From the NCBI RefSeq assembly GCF_008329905.1, contig NZ_CP032155.1:4526001-4590000 (forward strand): DNA of 64,000 nt, read 5' to 3'. This document shows, piece after piece, positions 1-10,500 of the stretch. The stretch is from Mycobacterium sp. ELW1 (lineage in GTDB: Bacteria; Actinomycetota; Actinomycetes; Mycobacteriales; Mycobacteriaceae). Every line of letters begins with the position of its first letter. Positions within the stretch are counted from its first letter, which is position 1. Made by a program: the position numbers and the translations under genes. The notes beneath the pieces are model-generated. The model ran no database searches and was not told where the DNA came from. It saw only the letters and a program-made list of their open reading frames with translations.

Positions 1-1492
1 CCTGCACCACCGGTGGGTGCCGGGCATCGGCGCGCACCCTGAGCTCGGCCACCAAGGCGGGTAGGTCCAACTGCGGGCGGGCGGCAACCTCGTCGTCGAC
101 CAGGTCGGCCAGTGCGGTGAGCGCCTCCCAGCGCTCTCGGGCCTTGGTGCCGGCCGGTGGTTCGCCGGTCAGGCCGAGCGGTTCGAGGATCTGGCGCACG
201 ACCTCCGGCAGCGGGCCCTCCTCGCCGACGGAACGTTCGGCCGCGCGCTGCAGCGCCAGCAGTGACTGCCTGATCTCCTGGCGGCTGAAGAAGCCCTCAC
301 CGCCGCGCACCTGGAACGGGATGCCGGCCTCGGTGAGCGCCTCCTCGTAGGCCTCGGATTGCGCGTTGATGCGATACAGCACCGCGATTTCGCCTGCGGG
401 CGTTCCGGATTCGACGAGTCGCTTGATCGCACGCGCGACGGATGCCGCTTCGGCGACCTCGTCGGGATGTTCGTGGAACGTCGGCGACGGGCCGGGTTCG
501 CGCTGACCGATCAGGTGCAGCTTGCTGCCGGCCACCCGGCCGCGCGCCGCCGCGATCACCCGGTTGGCCAGCGACACCACCTGCGGGGTGGATCGGTAGT
601 CCCGCTCGAGACGCACCACCGTCGCGTCGGGGAACTGGCGGGAGAAATCGAGCAGGTAGCGCGGCGAGGCGCCGGTGAACGAGTAGATGGTCTGGTTCGC
701 GTCGCCGACGACGGTCAGGTCGTCGCGATTGCCCAGCCATGCGTCGAGCACCCGCTGCTGCAACGGCGTGACGTCCTGGTATTCGTCGACGACGAAGCAG
801 CGGTAGCGGTCCCGAAACTCGGCGGCCACCGCGGCATCGTTCTCGATCGCGCCGGCGGTGTGCAGCAGCAGGTCGTCGAAATCCAGCAGCGCGATGCCGT
901 CGCGGTTGGCTTTGAGCTTCTCGTAGCCGGCGTACACGGTGGCGACCTTCGCGGCGTCCAGCGGGATGTCACGCTGGATCTTGGCCACCGCGGCGGCGTA
1001 GCCCTCGGGGCTGATCAATGAGGCCTTGGCCCATTCGATTTCGCCGGCCAGGTCACGGACGTCGTCGGTACTGACCTGCAGGCGGGCCCGGCTGGCGGCC
1101 TGCGCCACGACGGAGAACTTGGTGTCCAGCAGCTGCCAGCCCGTGTCACCGACCACCCGCGGCCAGAAGTACCGCAGCTGACGCAGCGCGGCGGCGTGGA
1201 ACGTCAGCGCCTGCACGGATCCGACCGGGGCGCCCATGTTCTGCGCATCCATGGCACGCAGCCGGGAGCGCATCTCCCCCGCGGCGCGCGAGGTGAACGT
1301 CACGGCCAGTACCTGACCGGCGGCGACGTGACCGTTGGCGACCAGATGCGCGATGCGGTGCGTGATCGTGCGGGTCTTACCGGTGCCGGCGCCGGCCAGC
1401 ACACACAACGGCCCCCGGGCGGCCAGCACGGCCTCGCGCTGTTCGTCGTCGAGGCCGGTCAAATGGTCGACGGTCACCGGCATGCGCTCCAT
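1..1492 (-). CDS. uvrD2: ATP-dependent DNA helicase UvrD2 (C-terminus cut by window)
   Basis: Superfamily 1A 3'-5' DNA helicase of the UvrD/PcrA type, used in DNA repair. About 497 codons are visible and the C-terminal part lies left of base 1. The start codon ATG at 1492 gives M-E-R-M-P; a second ATG at 1483 is also possible. Walker A (GAGTGKT) is at residues 34-40, the Walker B/motif II reads DEYQD, and motif III contains [13 protein letters not shown] followed by the FSRQFPD and RDYRST segments, all typical of UvrD helicases. Mycobacterial UvrD2 normally ends in an HRDC domain and a tetracysteine hinge; neither can be checked here. It is divergent from the mycoredoxin gene, with 54 bp between start codons, the arrangement of Rv3198c/Rv3198A. 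Confidence 0.96.
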   Translation of the reverse strand, partial: MERMPVTVDHLTGLDDEQREAVLAARGPLCVLAGAGTGKTRTITHRIAHLVANGHVAAGQVLAVTFTSRAAGEMRSRLRAMDAQNMGAPVGSVQALTFHAAALRQLRYFWPRVVGDTGWQLLDTKFSVVAQAASRARLQVSTDDVRDLAGEIEWAKASLISPEGYAAAVAKIQRDIPLDAAKVATVYAGYEKLKANRDGIALLDFDDLLLHTAGAIENDAAVAAEFRDRYRCFVVDEYQDVTPLQQRVLDAWLGNRDDLTVVGDANQTIYSFTGASPRYLLDFSRQFPDATVVRLERDYRSTPQVVSLANRVIAAARGRVAGSKLHLIGQREPGPSPTFHEHPDEVAEAASVARAIKRLVESGTPAGEIAVLYRINAQSEAYEEALTEAGIPFQVRGGEGFFSRQEIRQSLLALQRAAERSVGEEGPLPEVVRQILEPLGLTGEPPAGTKARERWEALTALADLVDDEVAARPQLDLPALVAELRVRADARHPPVVQ

Positions 1493-1533
1493 CTTGGCAG
1501 GGGGTGGGGACAATGCACGTTTGGCGCTGAAGA

Positions 1534-1539
1534 TAAGTT
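1534..1539 (+). promoter_or_regulatory. Candidate -10 box for leaderless mrx1 transcript
   Basis: The hexamer TAAGTT fits the mycobacterial TANNNT -10 pattern and ends 7 bases before the mrx1 ATG, so transcription would begin at or next to the start codon. There is no convincing Shine-Dalgarno sequence in front of that ATG. Leaderless messages are common in mycobacteria. The -35 region is not convincing. Confidence 0.35.
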
Positions 1540-1546
1540 CGAGCCC

Positions 1547-1798
1547 ATGAGTGGCAACGATCCCCAGCTCACCATGTACTCCACCGTGTGGTGCGGCTAC
1601 TGCAAGCGCCTGAAGACCGCGCTGAAATCGGCGGGCATCGCGTTCACCGAAGTCGACATCGAGCACGACCCGGACGCGGCCAAGTTCGTGATGTCGGTCA
1701 ACAACGGCAACCAGACCGTCCCGACCGTGAAATTCTCCGACGGTTCGGCGCTGACCAACCCCAGCCTCAAAGACGTCCAGGCCAAGCTCGCGTCGTAG
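1547..1798 (+). CDS. mrx1: Mycoredoxin-1
   Basis: Small glutaredoxin-fold thiol oxidoreductase (83 residues) that in mycobacteria reduces mycothiol-mixed disulfides in the cytosol, using mycothiol and mycothiol disulfide reductase as the electron source. The redox motif CGYC is at residues 16-19 within S-T-V-W-C-G-Y-C-K. The cis-proline TVP motif (Q-T-V-P-T-V) and the C-terminal LTNPS segment match Mrx1 (Rv3198A). It lies between uvrD2 (divergent) and nudC (convergent), as in M. tuberculosis. The ATG at 1547 is chosen because the fold begins directly after it and a -10 element sits 7 bases upstream. Confidence 0.95.
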   Translation: MSGNDPQLTMYSTVWCGYCKRLKTALKSAGIAFTEVDIEHDPDAAKFVMSVNNGNQTVPTVKFSDGSALTNPSLKDVQAKLAS

Positions 1799-1866
1799 GT
1801 TCGCGCCGAGATCGACGAATTGCAGCGTTCTTCTCGCACTTTCGCTGCCAATCGTCGGTTTGGGCG

Positions 1867-2784
1867 CTAGGTGGCGTGCGCCCAGGACTCGATGATCTCG
1901 CGGGCAATCGAGATCGAGCCCGGCAGCAGCAGTTTCGACGACGAGTCACTGCTCCAGTCGCCGTGCTCGAGCGCCTCCCGCACCTCGGCCCGGGTGAACC
2001 AGGCCGCCTCGGCGATCTCGCCGTCGTGAAAAACGAACTCCTGCTCGGGATCGCCGATGGCATGGAACCCCACCATCAGTGACCGCGGGAACGGCCACGG
2101 CTGACTGCCCAGGTACTCGACGTCGCGCACCGACAGGCCGATCTCCTCGTTGACCTCGCGCGCCACGCAGCTCTCGAACGACTCCCCCGCTTCGACGAAC
2201 CCGGCCAGCAGCGAGAACAGCCGCTGCGGCCACACTGTCTGGCGGGCCAGCACCGCCCGGTCATGACCGTCGTGAATCAGCACGATGATGGCCGGGTCGA
2301 TGCGGGGGAACTCCTCGTGGCCGGTGAGCGGATTCAGCCGCGACCAACCCGCCTTGACCGCTTTGGTCGGTGACCCGTCCACGGCGCTGTAGCGGGCGTG
2401 CTCATGCCAGTTCAGCAGGGCCAGCGCGGACGCCAGCAGCTGAGCGCTGACGTCGTCGATCTGCTGACCGCCGCGGCGCAGATCCGACACCTCACCCTCG
2501 CCGTGCTCGGGAGCCTCGAGGGCCGCGCGCACCGCCCATACGTGCCGGTTGTCCTCCAGGCGGCCCAGGAACACCGCATCCGGCGGCGGCGCGGCGGCGT
2601 GCTTGACCGCCGGCGTCAGCGACACCCGACCGTCGGCGACCATCACCTGGTTGCGGTGATCGACGCGCAGCAGCGCGGCGTCGGCCCAGCCGGCGATGGC
2701 GGCGTCGACATCGGTACGAAGATGGTCGGCACGGTCGGCGCCCACCCGGGAGAGCAGCGGAACGTTACGCAGTCGGAAAGCCAC
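1867..2784 (-). CDS. nudC: NADH pyrophosphatase NudC
   Basis: Nudix hydrolase that cleaves NAD(H) to NMN(H) and AMP; in mycobacteria it also limits activation of isoniazid- and ethionamide-NAD adducts, and NudC enzymes remove NAD caps from RNA (known for the family). The Nudix box GX5EX7REUXEEXGU spans about residues 195-217, followed by the NudC hallmark SQPWPFPRS at 227-235, which selects NAD(H). The length of 305 residues is normal. The segment around residues 130-155, where many NudC proteins have four zinc-binding cysteines, contains none here. GTG start at 2784. Only 4 bp separate it from the upstream K+ channel gene, so they are probably co-transcribed. Confidence 0.95.
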   Translation of the reverse strand: MAFRLRNVPLLSRVGADRADHLRTDVDAAIAGWADAALLRVDHRNQVMVADGRVSLTPAVKHAAAPPPDAVFLGRLEDNRHVWAVRAALEAPEHGEGEVSDLRRGGQQIDDVSAQLLASALALLNWHEHARYSAVDGSPTKAVKAGWSRLNPLTGHEEFPRIDPAIIVLIHDGHDRAVLARQTVWPQRLFSLLAGFVEAGESFESCVAREVNEEIGLSVRDVEYLGSQPWPFPRSLMVGFHAIGDPEQEFVFHDGEIAEAAWFTRAEVREALEHGDWSSDSSSKLLLPGSISIAREIIESWAHAT

Positions 2785-2788
2785 GTCG

Positions 2789-3865
2789 TCAGTCTTCTCC
2801 GGTGGCGCGGACGTAGAGCAGCCGGTCGGTGGCCTCCAGGGCGTCGACTTCCGCGTCGTCGACGCGCAGCAGCTTCCCGTCGCGCACCACGCCGAGCACG
2901 ATGTCGGGCAGGTGGCGCGGTGAGCCGCCGACCTCCTTGTGCTCGACCTCCCGCTCGGCGATCGCGAAGCCGGCGTCCGGGGTCAGCAGGTCTTCGATCA
3001 TCTCGACGACGCTGGGCGTGGTGGTCGCGATGCCGAGCAACCGGCCCGCGGTCTCCGAGGACACCACCACCGAGTCGGCGCCGGACTGCCGAAGCAGATG
3101 CTGGTTCTCGGCTTCCCGCACCGCGGCGATGATCTTGGCTTTCGGCGCCAGCTCGCGTGCGGTCAGGGTGACCAGCACCGCGGTCGGGTCGCTGTTGGTG
3201 GCCACGATGATCGAATTGGCGTGCTGGGCGCCGGCCAGCCGCAGCACGTCGGACTTGTTGGCGTCGCCGCGCACGGTGACCAGTCCGGCGGCGTTGGCCC
3301 GGTCGAGCGACGCCTGGTCGGTGTCGACGACGACGATGTCGGCGGGCGCGACACCGTCACCGATCATCGCGGCCACCGCCGTCCTGCCCTTCGTCCCGTA
3401 GCCGATGACGACGGTGTGGTTGCGCACGCTGTTCCTCCAACGCTGGATCTTGAGAGCCTGCCGCGACGCCGTGGTCAGGGTTTCCACGGTGGTACCGACC
3501 AAGACGATCAGGAATGCCACCCGAAGCGGGGTGATGACCAAGACGTTCACCAGGCGCGCGGTCTCGGTGTACGGGGTGATGTCGCCGTAGCCGGTGGTCG
3601 ACAGCGACACGGTGGCGTAGTACAGGCAGTCCAGGAAGGTCAGCGGTCCCTCGCGGACGTCGCGGTAGCCGTCCCGGTCGAGGTAGACGATGAAGACCGC
3701 CAGGAACAGCGCGGTCAGGGCGTAGATCAACCGGCGGGCGATGCGGCGACCCGGGCTGACGAACTTCTCCGGGATGTGCAAGTAGTCGACGAGTGCGCTG
3801 TCGGGCTTGGCTGCCAGGTTCTCGTCGATCGCCTCGAGCCTGCGCCGCAACCTACCCTTGGCCAC
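2789..3865 (-). CDS. K+ channel-like protein with RCK/TrkA-N domain
   Basis: Membrane protein resembling bacterial two-helix potassium channels gated by a cytoplasmic RCK domain (358 residues). A first hydrophobic helix is at about 46-62, the pore helix leads to the selectivity filter TTGYGD at 90-95, and a second membrane helix follows at about 105-128. A Rossmann-type TrkA-N domain begins around residue 150 (VVIGYGTKGRTA) and a TrkA-C-like domain fills the C-terminus. Start is GTG at 3865. It matches the position of Rv3200c. Ion selectivity for K+ is inferred from the intact filter; the ligand of the RCK domain is unknown. Confidence 0.92.
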   Translation of the reverse strand: MAKGRLRRRLEAIDENLAAKPDSALVDYLHIPEKFVSPGRRIARRLIYALTALFLAVFIVYLDRDGYRDVREGPLTFLDCLYYATVSLSTTGYGDITPYTETARLVNVLVITPLRVAFLIVLVGTTVETLTTASRQALKIQRWRNSVRNHTVVIGYGTKGRTAVAAMIGDGVAPADIVVVDTDQASLDRANAAGLVTVRGDANKSDVLRLAGAQHANSIIVATNSDPTAVLVTLTARELAPKAKIIAAVREAENQHLLRQSGADSVVVSSETAGRLLGIATTTPSVVEMIEDLLTPDAGFAIAEREVEHKEVGGSPRHLPDIVLGVVRDGKLLRVDDAEVDALEATDRLLYVRATGED

Positions 3866-3964
3866 GCGACTCCGTCATCGTCTGCAACGTCGTCGGGTGC
3901 AACCCACTCGCATCGGTTGCCAACCCTCTCGTCTTGAGCGCCACCACTCCAGCATTATGTACCC

Positions 3965-4375
3965 ATGCCGACGACGACTACCGAACTCGAACCTTCACGC
4001 AGCCCGAGCCAGCTGCCTGCCTACCGCGCCGCGCTGATGCTCATCGGCATCGGGGTCGGCCACTTCCTGGCCCCCAAGCCCTTCGACGAGATCGTGCCCG
4101 CGGAGCTCCCGGGTGACGCACGGTTCTACACCTACGCCTCCGGGGTGGCCGAGGTCGGCATCGGGACCATGCTGCTGGTGCCGCGGACTCGCCGCGCTGC
4201 CGCGCTGTTCGCGATCGCGTTGTACCTCGCGGTGTTCCCGGCCAACGTGAACATGGTTCGGTTGTGGCGCGACAAGCCGCTGCCGATGAAGCTGGTGGCG
4301 CTGGCCCGGTTGCCGCTGCAGGTGCCGATGATCACCCAGGCGTTGGCCATCAGGCGCAACGCTCCGCGCTACTAG
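3965..4375 (+). CDS. DoxX-family membrane protein
   Basis: Predicted small integral membrane protein of 136 residues. Four hydrophobic segments follow a short Thr/Ser-rich cytosolic N-terminus, with the pattern seen in DoxX/MauE-like proteins (GVGHFLAPKPFDEIVP near the first helix, then AEVGIGTMLLVPRTRR and NVNMVRLWRDKPLP). DoxX proteins in mycobacteria have been linked to a membrane oxidoreductase complex with SodA and SseA; nothing in this gene or its neighbours shows that role here. Its 3' end overlaps the convergent adnB stop region by 26 bp. The family call is moderate and the function is not known. Confidence 0.75.
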   Translation: MPTTTTELEPSRSPSQLPAYRAALMLIGIGVGHFLAPKPFDEIVPAELPGDARFYTYASGVAEVGIGTMLLVPRTRRAAALFAIALYLAVFPANVNMVRLWRDKPLPMKLVALARLPLQVPMITQALAIRRNAPRY

Positions 4376-7300
4376 CTTCGGCGAGCAGCGCCACCAATTC
4401 CTGTGGGCCGGAAAGGTTTTCCGGCATCACGGTGACCCCTGCACGCACGTAGTGGAAGGCCGCCCGGACGTCGGACTCCGGGCAGTTCTTGATGGCCGCC
4501 CACGCCAGGCGGTAGACCGCGAGCTGGACGGCGGCGTGCCTTTTGGCGTCGTCGTCGGCGGGCGGTTCGCCGGTCTTCCAGTCGACGACGGTCATCTTGC
4601 CGTCGGCATCGGCGAACACCGCGTCGATGCGGCCGCGCACCACCGTGTCACCGATCGCCATCTCGAACGGCACCTCCACGTCGACCGGAGTACGGGCCGC
4701 CCACTGCGATTTCGTGAATGCGTCCTGCAGAGCGGCCAGCTCCGCGGTCTCGGTGGCCGCGCCGTCGACCGCTCCCGGCAGGTCGTCGAGGTCGAAAAGG
4801 CGTTCGGCGCCGTAGAAGCGCTGCACCCATTCGTGGAACGCGGTGCCCCGGATCGCGTGCGGATCCGGCCGCGACGGCAACCGGCGGGTCAGCCGGCGTA
4901 GCGCCGCAGGATCGCGGTCGAGTTCCACCAGTGCGCTGACCGACAGCTGCCCGGGCAGTTGTACCGGCGGCGGTGCGGCGATCCGGGCCCGTTCGGCCAG
5001 CAGGGCGTCGACGTCGGCTGTCCAGTTCTCCGGGTCCTCGCCGCTGTCCGGGATCGCCCCGGCCAGCGCCGACCGGACCAGCGCGGCGCCCTGTTCGATG
5101 TCGGGGCGGGTCCGGCCGAGCGGATCGGCGGGCCAGACCGCTTCACGGATGCTGTCGCGCAACGGGTTCCGTTCACCGTCGGCCGGCTCCGGGGCCCACT
5201 GGTCCACCATGCCGCATGGCTGCCCCGCCGCGTCGGCGGCGTCGATGATGTCCTTGACCTCACGCAGGAAGTCCGACGGCCCGCGCGGCGTGCTTTCCGT
5301 GGAACCCCAGTGGTGCCCGGACAGCAGCAGGGTGTCCTCGGCTCGCGTGATCGCGACGTAGAGCAGTCGGCGTTCCTCATCGAGGCGGCGCTGCTCGAGC
5401 TGCTTCTTGTGGGCCATGATGCTGTCGGACAAGGCTTTTCGGTGGTTGACGTGTTCGGTGTCCAGCACCGGCACGCCATGCAGCCCGGCGGCGGCCCGAT
5501 CCCCGCGCAGCAGCGGCGGCAGGTCGGCCGGGTCGGAGAGCCAGGTCCGCTTGGACGCGGTGGACGGAAACACCCGCGCGGACAGGTGCGGGACCGCCAC
5601 CACCTGCCATTCGAGTCCCTTGGCGGCGTGCACGGTCAGCACCTGCACGCGCCCGGTGGCCACACCGACCTCTGCGGGGGCCAGACCGTTCTCGACGACC
5701 GCGGCCGCATCGAGGTAGGCCAACAGCCCGTTGATGCATGCCCCGGGCCGGGTCGCATAGTCGGCGACCACGTCGGCGAACCGATCGAGGTGTTCGGCAC
5801 CGGCCCAGCCCGCGGCGACGGGCCGGGCGGCCCGCACCTCCACGTCGACGCCGAGGACGCGCCGCACCTCGCCGACGAGTTCGGTGACCGGGTGGCCCAA
5901 TAGTGTTCGCAGTCGGGCCAATTCACCAGCGAGCTCGGCGATGCGACGGTGCCCTTCGGCCGAGTACGCGGTGGCCGGACCCGGGTCGGCCAGCGCGTCG
6001 GCCAGGCTCGCGGTGTCGGCGTCGGGTGCGGCCGAGGCGATGATCTGCTCAGCGGTGACGGCCGCCTGCCGAGCCCCGTCGATCGCCATGGCCCGCCGCC
6101 ACAGCGCGGCGAGGTCGGCAGCGCCGAGCTGCCAGCGCGGACCCGTCAGCACCCGCATCGCCGCCGCGCCGGCGGCCGGATCGGCGACCAACCGCACCAT
6201 CGCCGCCAGATCGGCGACCTCCGGGATCGACAGCAGACCGGCCAGACCGACGACTTCGACAGGTACCCCGCGGGCGCTGAGCGCCTCGGCGATCGGTCCG
6301 GCGTCGGCGTTGCGCCGCACCAGCACCGCGGCGGTCGGCGGCTCACTGTTGTCTGCCGCCGCCTCGGCATACCGCGCCGCGATGTGGTCGGCGACCCACT
6401 CACGCTCGGTGGCCACATCAGTGAGCAGCGCGCAGCGCACCGTGCCGGCCTCGGCACCGGGGCGGGCCCGCAGCGCCCGGACCGCGACCGAGCGGCGGCG
6501 CGCTTCGGCGGAGATCTCGTTGGCGATGTGCAGCGTGGTCGGCGGGTTGCGCCAGCTGGTCCGCAGTTCGAGTGTGGGCGCCGGAGAGCCGTCGGCTTGC
6601 GGGAAGTCGGTGGTGAACCGCGGCAGGTTGGTCGCCGACGCGCCACGCCAACCGTAGATCGACTGGATCGGATCGCCGACCGCGGTCAAGGCCAGGCCTT
6701 CGTCGGCACCGGCCCCGAACAGCGACGACAGCGCGATGCGCTGGGCGTGACCGGTGTCCTGGTATTCGTCGAGCAGCACAACGCGGTAGCGGCCGCGAAG
6801 CTGCTCCCCCACCTGCGGGCAGGTCGAGGCCAGCCGCGCCGCGGCCGACATCTGTGAACCGAAGTCCATAACCTTGTCGGCGCGCATCCGCGCGTGCAGC
6901 GCGTCGATCAGCGGTACCAGGGCGGTGCGTTCAGTCTGGGTGGCCAGCATGCTCAGCAGGAACTGGCTCGGGCCGCGATCGCGTTGATACCGCCCGGCCG
7001 GCAGGTGATGCACCAGCCGGTCGAGTTCCAGGTGGGTGTCCAGCAGCTGGTCGGTGTCGACCAGGTGCTCGGCCAGTTCGCCGGACAGCTTGAGCACCAT
7101 CGCGGTGACGCCGGCCGGGTCCTTCGCGGTGTCCAACGGTCCGGGGTGGCTGCTGACCACGTCGAAAGCCAGTTGCCACAACTCGGTTTCGCTGAGCAGC
7201 CGGGCGTCGGGCTCCACCGGAAGCAACGGTCCGTACTCGCGCAGCAGTGCACCGGCGAAGGCGTGGTAGGTGCTCACCGTCGGCGCTCCCTGCGGCGCGG

Positions 7301-7583
7301 CGCCACCGAGGTGACCCGCCAGGCGGGCCAGCCGGGACCGCACCCGGCGCAGCAGCTGCCCGGCCGCCTTGCGGGTGAAGGTCAAGCCGAGCACCTGGCC
7401 TGGGTCGGCGAATCCGTTGGCCACCAGCCACACCACCCGCGCGGCCATGGTCTCCGTTTTGCCCGCACCGGCGCCGGCGATGACGACGAGCGGGCCCGGC
7501 GGCGCGGCGATGACCGCGGCCTGCTCGTCGGTCGGTGTCGGAAGACCAAGGGCCTCAGCAAGTTCGAAGGGGCTGTAGGTCAT
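4350..7583 (-). CDS. adnB: AdnB, helicase-nuclease subunit of AdnAB
   Basis: Subunit of the mycobacterial AdnAB heterodimer that unwinds and resects DNA double-strand break ends. The N-terminal UvrD-like motor has Walker A GAGAGKTE around residues 36-43, motif II LLDEYQDT, GDPIQSIYGWRGA and the late motif VLTVHAAKGLEW. The C-terminal RecB-like nuclease shows IRGTAFHEWVQRF, then RGRIDAVF and VVDWKTG, then QLAVYRLAW. Length is 1077 residues. ATG at 7583 was chosen because it overlaps the adnA stop as ATGA (7580-7583), a sign of translational coupling; a longer frame to 7718 would only read into adnA. In this complex the AdnB motor is the one reported to drive unwinding (family knowledge). Confidence 0.95.
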   Translation of the reverse strand: MTYSPFELAEALGLPTPTDEQAAVIAAPPGPLVVIAGAGAGKTETMAARVVWLVANGFADPGQVLGLTFTRKAAGQLLRRVRSRLARLAGHLGGAAPQGAPTVSTYHAFAGALLREYGPLLPVEPDARLLSETELWQLAFDVVSSHPGPLDTAKDPAGVTAMVLKLSGELAEHLVDTDQLLDTHLELDRLVHHLPAGRYQRDRGPSQFLLSMLATQTERTALVPLIDALHARMRADKVMDFGSQMSAAARLASTCPQVGEQLRGRYRVVLLDEYQDTGHAQRIALSSLFGAGADEGLALTAVGDPIQSIYGWRGASATNLPRFTTDFPQADGSPAPTLELRTSWRNPPTTLHIANEISAEARRRSVAVRALRARPGAEAGTVRCALLTDVATEREWVADHIAARYAEAAADNSEPPTAAVLVRRNADAGPIAEALSARGVPVEVVGLAGLLSIPEVADLAAMVRLVADPAAGAAAMRVLTGPRWQLGAADLAALWRRAMAIDGARQAAVTAEQIIASAAPDADTASLADALADPGPATAYSAEGHRRIAELAGELARLRTLLGHPVTELVGEVRRVLGVDVEVRAARPVAAGWAGAEHLDRFADVVADYATRPGACINGLLAYLDAAAVVENGLAPAEVGVATGRVQVLTVHAAKGLEWQVVAVPHLSARVFPSTASKRTWLSDPADLPPLLRGDRAAAGLHGVPVLDTEHVNHRKALSDSIMAHKKQLEQRRLDEERRLLYVAITRAEDTLLLSGHHWGSTESTPRGPSDFLREVKDIIDAADAAGQPCGMVDQWAPEPADGERNPLRDSIREAVWPADPLGRTRPDIEQGAALVRSALAGAIPDSGEDPENWTADVDALLAERARIAAPPPVQLPGQLSVSALVELDRDPAALRRLTRRLPSRPDPHAIRGTAFHEWVQRFYGAERLFDLDDLPGAVDGAATETAELAALQDAFTKSQWAARTPVDVEVPFEMAIGDTVVRGRIDAVFADADGKMTVVDWKTGEPPADDDAKRHAAVQLAVYRLAWAAIKNCPESDVRAAFHYVRAGVTVMPENLSGPQELVALLAEASSAERCA

Positions 7584-10500
7584 GACGACTCCGTTCGCGG
7601 TGCGGTGTGCGCGGGGCAGGACGGGCGCATCGGGCAGTGCGCGCAGCCGTCGTTCACTCGGGCGATGAACTGCGGGCCGGCCGTCGCGGCCGCCGCCTGT
7701 TGCACGGTCTGGCGCCACTGCGCCGTACTGTCCGCGGTGAGTGCGGACTGTTCGCGTTCGGTGGCGCCCGATGCATTCGGCTTCGCGACGTAGACCAGGC
7801 GGCCGCCGCCGGGCCGATCACCGTCGGCCAGCGCCCCGTCGGCGATGGCCAACTGGTACAGCCCGAGTTGGGCGTGGCGCTGCGCGTCGTCCTTCGTGAC
7901 CGGACTCTTTCCGGTCTTGACATCGACGATCACCAGCCGACCCTCCGCGTCGCGCTCGAGCCGGTCGACGCGCCCGCGCACCCGCACCCCCGGTTGACCC
8001 TCGCCGGACTCGGCGATCACACCGTCGACCGCGACCTCGGTACCGATTTCGGTCAGCTCATGGCGGGTCGCCGAACGCCACGCCACGAACGCCTCGAGCA
8101 TGGCGGCGTGCCGATCCAGTTCGTTGTCGGCGTACCACGTCGAGTCGAACGGAATTGTGCTCCAAAGCTTTTCCAGTTCGATCACCAACTGCTCCGCGCT
8201 GCTCGCCGAGTCCGCGATCAGGGCGTGCACCACCGACCCCAAGGTCGAGCGCAGGTCACGACGGCCGGCGCCGCCATGCCGTTCGGCCAACCAGCGCAGC
8301 GGGCAGTCGGCGAGCGTCTGCACGGTCGAGGGACTCAGGGTGACGGTGTGCTGGTCACCGCTCCACAGCGGTTCCACGGTGCTGACCGAGGTCATGCCGT
8401 ACCACTGCGCCGGGTCCGCACCGGCCACACCGTCTGCAGCCAGCCGTGCCAATTGCTGTGCAGCGGTGGCACGTTCACCATCGGTGACGGTACCCGCCGG
8501 CGCGCACACCACCGCCCGCAGGCGGCCGACAACGGCCGACGGCGACAGCACCGGCGGAGCGACCACCGGCTGGGCGGGCCGCACGTCATCCGCGCATGCG
8601 TACCCCTCGAGCTCGGTGACGAACGGCGACGGTAGCGCCGCATCGTCACCGGCATCACTGTCGACGGCGGTGATCAGCAGCCCCCGCCGGGCGCGGCCCA
8701 TCGCGGCGATGAGCAGCCTGCGTTCCTCTGCCAGCAGCGGCGCCCGCGTCGACACGTCGTCTCCCAGGCCGTCGAGCACATCGAGCAGCCGCTGCGTACC
8801 CAGCACGCCACCCCGGGGAGTGGTGTTGGGCCACAGGCCGTCCTGCACTCCGGCGATCACGACCAGGTCCCAGTCGCGGTCCAGCGCCGCATGCGGGCTC
8901 AGCACCGCGACCGTCTCCGACATCGTCCGTCCATCGACACCGGCCGGTGGAAGTTGCAGGCCCGCAACATGATCCACGAGCCCACGCAGCGACGCCCCGG
9001 CGGTGCGGGTGACGTAGTCGTCGGCGATGTCGAACAACGCGGTGATCGCGTGCAGGTTCCGGTCGGCCAGCGCGCCGTCGGTGCCGCCGCGCTCGGCCGC
9101 CGACAGCCAGCCGCGCTGCAGCCCGCTGCGCTCCCAGGCCTGCCACAGGGTGTAGCGCGGGTCGCGGTGTCCGCGATGTCCGCGGGCCGCCGCCGCCAGC
9201 ACCGCACGCACCCGGTTCACCGGGCGGGCCAGCGTCGCCGGCAGATCCACCGGACCGGTGGTGAGCGCCCTGACGAGCTGCTCGCCGAATTCCCCGGAGC
9301 CTCCGCGGCGTAGCGCCCGGCGCAACTGACGCAGGGTCACCGGGTCCACCCGGCCGATCGGACCGGTCAGCAGTGCCACCGCCAGCTCGCCGGTCAGACC
9401 GTCGGCGGTCGCCGACAACACACCCAGCAAGGCTTGCGCCGCAGGCTGTTCGGCGACGGGTCCGGCCAGCTGAGCCGCATCGACCGGAACACCGGCACCG
9501 GCCAGAGCACGCGGCAACGCCGCGGCTGCAGACGGCGACCGGACGATGACGGCGAGCTGCGACCACGGCACACCGTCCACGAGATGCGCACGACGCAGCG
9601 TGTCGGCGATCAGCGCCGCCTCGGCGTGCGCCGAACCGGCGATGCGCACACTCACCGATCCGTCGTCGCCGGTCCGGCCGGCGTTGCCGTCCAGCACCCG
9701 CCACGCGCTGTTACCGGGCAGCCCGGCGGCGATCCCGCTGATCGCGCGCGCCACCGCGGGCGCGCACCGGTGCGAACGGCCGAGTTCGACCACCGGGGTG
9801 TCGGCCGCCGTCAGCACGGCCGGATCAGCGCCGCGGAAGCCGAAGACCGCCTGATTCGGGTCCCCGGCAAGCAGAGTCAGCTCCGCGCCGGCGGCCAACA
9901 CCCGAACCAGCCGTGCGGCCTGCGGATCGAGGTGCTGGGCGTCATCGACGAGCAGCAACCGGATTCGGGCGCGTTCGGCGGCCAGAAGGTCAGGGTCGGA
10001 TGCCAGGGCCTCCAGCGCCGCACCGACCAGTTCGGCCGCGCCGAGCGCAGGCACCGTAGCCTGTGGCGCGGCGGTGCCGACGGCCGCGCGCAACAGCATC
10101 ACCTGTTCGTACTGCTGGGCGAACCGGCCCGCGGCCGCCCACTCCGGACGCCCCGACAGCCTGCCGATGCGCTGCAGGTGCTGCGGATCCACTCCCCGCT
10201 CGGCGCAGCGGGCCAACAGATCACGAAGCTCGTTGGCGAACCCGCCGGTGGTCAGCGCGGGGCGGAGGACCTCCGGCCAGCGCGACGCCGACGCGTCACC
10301 GTCCTCGACATCACCGGCCAGCAATTCGCGGATGATGCCGTCCTGCTCGGCCCCGGTGACCAGCCGCGGCGGGGGGTCACCGGCGCGGGCAGCGGCCTGC
10401 CGCAGGACCGCGAAGGCGTAACTGTGCACCGACCGGACCAGCGGCTCCCGCACCACCGCGCGGCAGGGCTCAGCGGAGCGCGCCGCGAGCAGTCGGGCGG

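Noticed and set aside
1799..1866. Hairpin terminator between mrx1 and nudC
   Set aside because: Only a weak, imperfect stem (gcagcg with cgctgc) and no T tract.
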